Positions 13,604-18,810 of a stretch of DNA of 18,810 nt are shown in pieces; positions within the stretch are counted from its first letter, which is position 1, and the number at the start of each line of letters is the position of its first letter. The notes below the pieces were generated by a model. The model ran no database searches. It had not been told where the DNA came from and saw only the letters and a program-made list of their open reading frames with translations. The stretch comes from Deinococcus sp. (GTDB lineage Bacteria > Deinococcota > Deinococci > Deinococcales > Deinococcaceae): contig JAUNHF010000004.1 of NCBI GenBank assembly GCA_030524065.1, positions 1 through 18,810 on the forward strand, in the 5' to 3' direction. The position numbers were made by a program, and so were the translations under genes.

Positions 13604-14803
13604 GTGCGCGTGAGTTTCATTGTTCCTGGCCTGCTGCTGGCCGCTTTTTTGGCCCTGCTGGCCCCGGCCGCTCCGGCCCTGGCCCGTTACGGCGCCCTGC
13701 CCCGCTCGGCTGACCGGCCGCTGAATATCCTGCTGGCCGGCGTGACCCCCAAATACCCGCCCAGTGCGGTGTGGCCCTACCCGGCTGCCCCCGAGGACTT
13801 TACCGGCCTGACCGACACCATCATGCTGGCGCAGATTGACCCCGGCGGCACCGTCAAGCTGCTGTCGGTGCCGCGTGACTCGTGGGTAGAAATTCCCGGC
13901 GTGGGCATGAGCAAGATCAATGCCAGCAACGCCCGCGGCGGCCCTGAACTGCTGATGCAGACGGTGGGCGAGCTGACCGGCCTGCCGGTGGACGGCTACG
14001 CGCTGCTGTCGCTGCACGCGGTGCGCTCGGTGACCGACGCGGCCGGCGGCGTGACCGTGGAAGTCAAGCAGCCCATGAAATACGACGACAACGCTGGAGG
14101 GCTGCACATTGACCTGCAACCGGGCGTGCAGCGGCTCGGCGGCGAGCAGATGGAAGGCTTTTTGCGCTTCCGCAAGGACAACCTCAGCGACATTGGCCGG
14201 ATCGGGCGCCAGCAGCAGTTCGTGACTGCTTTTACCGGGCAGCTCAAGCAGCCGCTGAACTGGTGGCGCTGGCCGGTGGTGGCCGGAGCGCTGAACGCCA
14301 ACACCAAATCTGACCTGAGCCGCGCCGAGGTGGGCGCGGTGCTGGCCGCCGCCCTGCACGGCCCCAAGGTGAACACCTTTATGGTGCCGGGCGATTTCGG
14401 GGCGCGGGGCACCTGGGCGGTGGACCACGCGGCGCTGCGTGAACTGGTGCAGCAAGAATTCAGCGGCGCAGGCACGGGGACCAGCGAGCACGGCCCGGTT
14501 GAGCCTGGGGCGGGCGACCACGACGTTCAGGCCGCAGCGCTGGACACCGACATGTCCATTACCATTCTGAATGTGGGCGCTCCCGCAGGCAGTGCCGGAC
14601 GCCTGGCCGACACGCTGCGCGCCCAGGGCTTCGGCAACCTGACGGTCGGCAACGGCGCAGGGCCGCTGCCCGTAACCCAGATTCAGGGCTCCGCCGCCGA
14701 GCAGGTGCAGGCGCTCCTGAACTTTGGAGAGGCCGACCCGGCGCCCAACCCGGACGGCAGCGACCTGGTGATTCGCCTGGGCGCTGATGTCCCGCGCCCC
14801 TGA
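13604..14803 (+). CDS. LytR-CpsA-Psr (LCP) family protein with LytR_C domain
   Basis: This 399-residue protein has an N-terminal signal or anchor segment (about 4-28) and an LCP domain (about 38-215). Its conserved features are RPLNILLAGV, TDTIMLAQI with Asp71, LLSVPRDS with Arg91 and Asp92, SKINAS with Lys104, FLRFRKDN with Arg188 and Arg190, and DIGRIGRQQQF with Arg199 and Arg202. These residues bind the lipid-pyrophosphate donor in family members, which transfer glycopolymers onto peptidoglycan or proteins outside the membrane. A C-terminal LytR_C domain (about 317-395, ITILNVGAPAGSAGRLADTL) follows an acidic linker. I chose the GTG at 13604 because of the TACACT box; the frame is open from 13532, but those residues are not signal-like. 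The gene converges on the kinase gene with only 27 bases between them. Confidence 0.9.
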   Translation: MRVSFIVPGLLLAAFLALLAPAAPALARYGALPRSADRPLNILLAGVTPKYPPSAVWPYPAAPEDFTGLTDTIMLAQIDPGGTVKLLSVPRDSWVEIPGVGMSKINASNARGGPELLMQTVGELTGLPVDGYALLSLHAVRSVTDAAGGVTVEVKQPMKYDDNAGGLHIDLQPGVQRLGGEQMEGFLRFRKDNLSDIGRIGRQQQFVTAFTGQLKQPLNWWRWPVVAGALNANTKSDLSRAEVGAVLAAALHGPKVNTFMVPGDFGARGTWAVDHAALRELVQQEFSGAGTGTSEHGPVEPGAGDHDVQAAALDTDMSITILNVGAPAGSAGRLADTLRAQGFGNLTVGNGAGPLPVTQIQGSAAEQVQALLNFGEADPAPNPDGSDLVIRLGADVPRP

Positions 14804-14830
14804 TCCAGAATCGCCCCGGCCAGCAGACTG

Positions 14831-15670
14831 CTACCCGGCGGAGCCCTGAGAGTCCTGAGAGTGGGAGTGCAGCGGAGCCGCTTCTGGCTGCGGCTGGCTG
14901 CACTGTGCCCGCAGGCGCAGCAGCTGTTCACGCACTGCGCTGGCAGAGGACGGACGACCTGCCGCCAGCGGACGCAGCAGGTCGTCCGCGAGGGCCTGAG
15001 CCTGGGCCCGCAGGGCCGGTGGCGGGCGCAAGTCACTGGCGACCGGCTGGGGTGGGTGGCCCGGTTCCGGTAGGGCCGCCCACAGGCCCCAGTACAGCAG
15101 CAAGCCCACGCCGTACAGGTCGCTTTCCGGGCCTAGACCGCCCCCAGCCTGGGCTTCGGGACTGCTGAAGGCTGGCGTGCCAACCTGCCCACTCAGCGGT
15201 TCATCCAGCGGGCCGCTCAGGTCATAGTCCACCAGCGTGGCCTGCCCCGAGGGCTGCACCAGGATATTGTCCGGCTTTACATCGCGGTGCAGCACGCCCA
15301 GGCCGTGCATGTAGTCCAGGCCCTCCAGCACGTCGGCCAGGGTGGTCAGGTAGGCGTAGGGTTCGCAGTGCATGGCCGGGCGGCGGCGGTAATGAGCAAA
15401 CAGCGTGTTGCCCGGCACCCAGGTCATCACCAGGGCTGGACAGTCGTTGGCCCAGGTCAGCCGCACAGCGCGGGCCAGCCGGGGGTGGCGGAACCGCTGG
15501 CCCACCTCCAGTTCGCGCTGGGCATGGGCCAGCATGGACGGCTGAAAAACCTTGACCGTACACGGCTGTCCGCCAGGAGTCACCGCCAGGTACGCCACAG
15601 AGTGGGAGCCGCTTCCCACCGGACGCACCAGACGGAGTCCCCCCTCCAGCCACTTGCCCGCCAGCGCCAT
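14831..15670 (-). CDS. Soluble Ser/Thr protein kinase
   Basis: This 279-residue protein is essentially one Hanks-type kinase domain. The nucleotide loop is VGSGSHSVAYLA (18-29) and the ATP-anchoring lysine is Lys40 (CTVKVF). The catalytic loop is HRDVKPDNIL (128-137), with base Asp130 and Asn135. The metal-binding motif is DYD (148-150) instead of DFG. The APE motif is SPE (170-172), and Asp183 is in SDLYGVG. All catalytic residues are present, so it should be active. There is no membrane helix or sensor domain, only a short Gln/Ser/His-rich tail (256-279). The ATG at 15670 follows a TAGCGT box; the GTG three codons upstream (15679) overlaps that box, so it is unlikely. Targets are unknown. 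Confidence 0.92.
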   Translation of the reverse strand: MALAGKWLEGGLRLVRPVGSGSHSVAYLAVTPGGQPCTVKVFQPSMLAHAQRELEVGQRFRHPRLARAVRLTWANDCPALVMTWVPGNTLFAHYRRRPAMHCEPYAYLTTLADVLEGLDYMHGLGVLHRDVKPDNILVQPSGQATLVDYDLSGPLDEPLSGQVGTPAFSSPEAQAGGGLGPESDLYGVGLLLYWGLWAALPEPGHPPQPVASDLRPPPALRAQAQALADDLLRPLAAGRPSSASAVREQLLRLRAQCSQPQPEAAPLHSHSQDSQGSAG

Positions 15671-15677
15671 ACGGCTC

Positions 15678-15683
15678 ACGCTA
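15678..15683 (-). promoter_or_regulatory. -10 box of a leaderless promoter for the kinase gene
   Basis: It reads TAGCGT on the minus strand, seven bases before the ATG at 15670. It lies between the protease stop (15730) and the kinase, so the kinase can be transcribed alone. Confidence 0.5.
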
Positions 15684-15729
15684 CCGCAAAGCGCACGGGC
15701 AAGGGCGAACCTGGGTCAGCCAGCTGGGC

Positions 15730-17949
15730 TTAACGAACCTCCAGCAGTGGCAGCTGCACTTCGGGCTGCTCGTCGCTGAGGGTGCCCGACACCGCCCCGC
15801 CGGGTTCGCCGTGCTCGCCGGCCAGGCCGTTGCCCGTGCGGTCGGTGCCTGCGCGCAGGGTAAAGGTGCCCGCGCCCAGATAGGCCGTAAAGCGGCCCTG
15901 CTCATCCAGCGGGGGCTGGTAGCTCTGGCCCCGGTCCGACTGCAGCGAGAAGCCGTCCGTCCGACTGACGGCAGGCGCATTCAGCGCGGCGGCAGGGTTG
16001 ATCATGCCGTAGCCGAAGTATTCGTCGCGGCCGGGAGCGCCCAGGTCGGTGGCGGTGGCGGTCAGGCGGGCGGCGGTGTCGCCTGGGCCACTCGTGACGC
16101 CCTTGGACAGCAGCAGCGCCGCCAGAGCGCTCACCTGCGGAGCGGCCTGCGAGGTGCCGGCCTGATAGGCGTAGCGCGGCTCGCCTTTGCCGTAGTCCCA
16201 GTCGGTGGAGAAAATCTGATCGGGGGCCTGCTTGCCGTTCAGGACGCCGCCGTTATAGGTGGTGCCCAGGGACGTGCCGCCCGGCGCGCTCAGGGCCACC
16301 TCAGCGAAGCGGTTGGAGAACTCGGAGTGCCGGGGCGCCGAGGCTCCCGACAGGGTCACACTGCCCACCGCGAGCGCGTCAGGGCAAGCTGCCGGGAACA
16401 CCTTCGCCGCGCTGTAGTAGTTGCCGGCGGCGGCCACCACCAGCGATCCGGCAGCGCGGGCTTCAGCCACCGCGTCGCACATGGGCTGGGCTTCGGCGGC
16501 GCTGATCGGCCCTCCCAAACTGAGATTGATGACCTGCACAGGGGCCGCCAGGCGGAAGGTCTGCCCGTCCAGCGTGACCGGCTGCCCGGCCGCGTAGCGG
16601 ATGCCGGCCACCACCTGGGCCACATCGGTCTTGCCCGTAGCGTCAATGGCCCGCACTGGCAGCACGCGGACCGGCGCCCGGTAGCTGGCGCCCACCACGC
16701 CGCTGGTGCTCCACTGCGGGTTGGGAACGGCCTGCTCTCCCCAGCGGGCAGCGATAATACCGCTGACGTGGGTGCCGTGGCTGTGCGGCGCCCGCCCCTG
16801 GAAGGCCGGGTCGGTGGGGTCGCGGTCGGCACCGTCGCCGTCGCCGTTGTCATAGGCGGCCTGACCTGTCGTCGCCACCGAAAAGCCCAGCACGTCCAGC
16901 GCGCCTTCTGCGGGGGTCAGCAGCTGGCCTTGCAGATCCGGGTGATCGTAGCGCACCCCAGTGTCCACCACCGCCACCGTGACGGGGCGGTTATAGCCGC
17001 CCGCTTCCATATCACGCCACACGGCGCCGTAGCCCAGGGAGCGGTAGGCCCACTGAAGCGGGGCGTACTCGTCGGCCGGCACCAGCGGCTGAGCCAGCGC
17101 CTCCTGCGGGACTTCCCCACTCGCCGGCTGGCTGCCCTCCTGCTGGCGACCCACCTGCTGACTACTCAGCGGAGCGCTGACCACCGCGTAGGCGACCGCC
17201 GGGTCCTGGCGCAGCGCCTGGGCCAGCGCCTGGGGATCGGCCGTCTCGGCCACCAGGGTCTGCCGCCCCAGCTGACCGGCCACCTGGGCTGCGCCGCGCT
17301 GCCAGCGACCCGCCGATTCCAGCGCGGCCTGCCGCTGAGGCACGCTGAGGGCCGCCAGCCCGGCAGGTTCGGCCGCCACACTCTGCGGGTCCAGCTGTGT
17401 GCCCACCGCCTGAGCCACCGTGGCCGAGCGGTACTTCACGATGACCCGGCCCGTTTCGCCCGAAGTGGGCGGCTGCACCTCAGCAGGCTGGGCGGCGGCG
17501 TCCGCACCGCTCAGCGCCGGCCAGCGCACCTGCCCGCTCAGCGCGTAGCGGCGGGCCTGCACGGCCCAGTCGGACGTGATCCATTCGCTCTGCCCCAGCG
17601 GCCGCCAGCGCACCCGGACCACCCCGCTCAGCTGCGGCTGCGCGGCGTTGGGAGCCAACCCGACATTGCGGTCGGCCCGCACATTCAGCACCAGCGGCTG
17701 ACCGGCCACACCGCTCGGGCTGCTCAGGCTCAGCCAGCCGGGCTTGGTCTCGACCCGCCAGTCGCCAGCAAACGCCTTTTCGATCCGGCCGCTTTCGGCG
17801 TAGCCCAGGTCCAGCGTCACCTCGCCCGCAGGCTGGGTCATGCAGCCGCCACAGCCGTCCGTCAGCGGTTGCTGCTGCTGACAGCCCAAAAGCAGAGCGG
17901 GAAGCAGCCCAGCGAGGGCCAGGTGGGAACGCCAGCGAGAGGACAACAT
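15730..17949 (-). CDS. Lipoprotein subtilisin-like serine protease (S8 family)
   Basis: This 739-residue protein starts with a lipoprotein signal: SSRWRSH, a hydrophobic core, then lipobox LLLGC with Cys23. It should be lipid-anchored outside the membrane. A BACON-like beta domain (about 40-135) and a pro-region-like segment (about 165-300) come first, then the subtilase domain (about 310-655). The triad is complete: Asp329 (AVVDTGV), His391 (PHSHGTHVSG) and Ser600 (AGTSQAAP, with Gln where Met is usual). Asn510 (AAAGN) supplies the oxyanion hole. An Asp/Gly-rich loop (368-378) may bind calcium. A beta-rich C-terminal domain (665-739) follows. The ATG at 17949 is chosen because it immediately precedes the lipoprotein signal; the frame stays open to 18066. 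A CATGCT hexamer six bases upstream is an imperfect -10 box. It likely acts on external proteins. Confidence 0.93.
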   Translation of the reverse strand: MLSSRWRSHLALAGLLPALLLGCQQQQPLTDGCGGCMTQPAGEVTLDLGYAESGRIEKAFAGDWRVETKPGWLSLSSPSGVAGQPLVLNVRADRNVGLAPNAAQPQLSGVVRVRWRPLGQSEWITSDWAVQARRYALSGQVRWPALSGADAAAQPAEVQPPTSGETGRVIVKYRSATVAQAVGTQLDPQSVAAEPAGLAALSVPQRQAALESAGRWQRGAAQVAGQLGRQTLVAETADPQALAQALRQDPAVAYAVVSAPLSSQQVGRQQEGSQPASGEVPQEALAQPLVPADEYAPLQWAYRSLGYGAVWRDMEAGGYNRPVTVAVVDTGVRYDHPDLQGQLLTPAEGALDVLGFSVATTGQAAYDNGDGDGADRDPTDPAFQGRAPHSHGTHVSGIIAARWGEQAVPNPQWSTSGVVGASYRAPVRVLPVRAIDATGKTDVAQVVAGIRYAAGQPVTLDGQTFRLAAPVQVINLSLGGPISAAEAQPMCDAVAEARAAGSLVVAAAGNYYSAAKVFPAACPDALAVGSVTLSGASAPRHSEFSNRFAEVALSAPGGTSLGTTYNGGVLNGKQAPDQIFSTDWDYGKGEPRYAYQAGTSQAAPQVSALAALLLSKGVTSGPGDTAARLTATATDLGAPGRDEYFGYGMINPAAALNAPAVSRTDGFSLQSDRGQSYQPPLDEQGRFTAYLGAGTFTLRAGTDRTGNGLAGEHGEPGGAVSGTLSDEQPEVQLPLLEVR

Positions 17950-18037
17950 ATTCACAGCATGGCCCAAAGTCGGGGGTAGCGGATGAAGGCCCCCGCGCCG
18001 CCCCTCATAAATCCGGCTTGCCTGATCAAAGGCATGC

Positions 18038-18810
18038 TCAGCGCCGTGAGGCCAGCTCCTGCTCACGCGGATGACGCCAGAGCGCGATGGACCCCCCCGC
18101 CGCCAGCGCCAACCCCAGCAGACCCAGGCCCCACAGCAGCCAGGGCCGGAAATCGTTCAGGCGTCCCACCGGGGCAAGCTGGCCCAGGTTAAACGGCTGG
18201 GGCGAGGCTTCCTCCATCAGCACGTCCAAAGGAGCGGCAGGTGAGGCCGTGCCCGCCGGCACCCGCACGGAGAACGGCCCGCTGCCCCCTGGCACCAGCA
18301 CCCCGCCAGCCGACATGGGCGAGTACACCGAGCTGGTCACCCAGTAAAGGTAACGGCCACGCGGCACTTCGGTGTCCACCACCACGGTGTGACCTTCGGT
18401 GCGGACCTGCGGAGTGGGGGGCAGTTCCGGCGCCGCTCCGCCCGCTTCCGCCTCGCCGCCGGCCACCTGCGGGGCGTGGACCCAGCGGGCGCCGTAGCCG
18501 GTCACGCGCAGGTGGTACTGCCAGCCGCCGCCCTCGGTACGCAAGTTTAGGTCGGCCAGGGTGCTTTCGCCGCCCGAGCGGGTTCCGATAAAGATGTCCA
18601 GCGTCTGCGCCGAGAAGCCGCCCGGTGCGTTCCATGGATTGTCCAGCGCGCCGAACTCGGTGCGGAAGGTCAGGAACTTGCCGCGCGGCCAGACCTCAAA
18701 GGAACGCAGGTCCAGCGCTTCCGGCGCAATGGCCGGCTGGGTGGGCAGCTGTGCGCCGCCGTCCCCGTGCGCGTCTCCGGCCGGGTCGGTCACGCGCAGC
18801 AGCGGCTCAC
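18038..18810 (-). CDS. Membrane-anchored protein with glucodextranase-type C-terminal module (5' end outside window)
   Basis: Only the C-terminal part, about 257 residues, is in the window; the frame is open through base 18810 with no stop. It begins in TDPAGDAHGDG, then has DLRSFEVWPRGKFLTFRTEF, LDNPWNAPGGFSAQTLDIFIGT and a beta-rich remainder. This matches the DOMON-like C-terminal binding module of glucodextranase. The upstream missing part may be a glycoside hydrolase or another module, which cannot be seen here. A single C-terminal helix (WLLWGLGLLGLALAAGGSIAL) and a basic tail ending RR anchor it with the module outside. It lies 88 bases upstream of the lipoprotein protease on the same strand. 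A GTG at 18793 could serve as a start, but it would cut off the first strand of the module. Confidence 0.75.
   Translation of the reverse strand, partial: EPLLRVTDPAGDAHGDGGAQLPTQPAIAPEALDLRSFEVWPRGKFLTFRTEFGALDNPWNAPGGFSAQTLDIFIGTRSGGESTLADLNLRTEGGGWQYHLRVTGYGARWVHAPQVAGGEAEAGGAAPELPPTPQVRTEGHTVVVDTEVPRGRYLYWVTSSVYSPMSAGGVLVPGGSGPFSVRVPAGTASPAAPLDVLMEEASPQPFNLGQLAPVGRLNDFRPWLLWGLGLLGLALAAGGSIALWRHPREQELASRR

Noticed and set aside
15811..17979. A 722-residue open frame antisense to the subtilase gene
   Set aside because: The subtilase on the other strand has a full catalytic triad and lipoprotein signal. The antisense product is rich in Arg, Gly and His with no motif, as expected from high G+C.

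Overview
The window is bacterial chromosome, high in G+C, and reads like the genus Deinococcus. The evidence is the gene set (DUF423, DUF4384/PEGA surface protein, PASTA pseudokinase, LytR-CpsA-Psr protein, glucodextranase-like C-terminal module) and the start signals. At ten genes a TANNNT -10 box ends only 6-9 bases before the start codon, which is the leaderless arrangement known to be common in Deinococcus. No rRNA, tRNA, CRISPR array, insertion sequence or phage gene was recognised. I see no obvious new defence or metabolic system; this looks like ordinary core and envelope chromosome with some unexplained small features.

Layout, left to right. Minus strand: a DUF423 membrane protein (108-488). 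Then comes the only large gene-free stretch (489-1041), which holds two strong nested inverted repeats. Plus strand: a secreted 3D-domain protein, a strong terminator, an ABC-type permease with no ATPase beside it, a secreted DUF4384/PEGA protein with its own terminator, then rlmN coupled to a GNAT acetyltransferase whose last codons are shifted out of frame by one base. A secreted cysteine-rich unknown and a small helical unknown follow, ending at a terminator that faces the minus-strand block.

The minus-strand block (7460-11348), in transcription order, is map (methionine aminopeptidase), a terminator, a membrane protein with a degenerate kinase-like domain and three PASTA repeats, then a cysteine desulfurase. 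Plus strand again from 11418: a small unknown, an MFS exporter, a 48-residue one-helix membrane protein and an LCP-family cell-wall protein. These converge on a final minus-strand block: a soluble Ser/Thr kinase, a lipoprotein subtilase, and the C-terminal part of a membrane-anchored protein with a glucodextranase-type module that runs off the right edge.

The theme is envelope biology and Ser/Thr signalling. The 3D-domain, LCP and PASTA proteins all belong to families acting on or sensing peptidoglycan. The DUF4384/PEGA protein, the lipoprotein subtilase and the glucodextranase-like protein are outside the cytoplasm. The active kinase lacks a sensor domain, while the PASTA protein lacks kinase catalytic residues. 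Most genes appear to be separately promoted single units; rlmN-GNAT is the clearest coupled pair.
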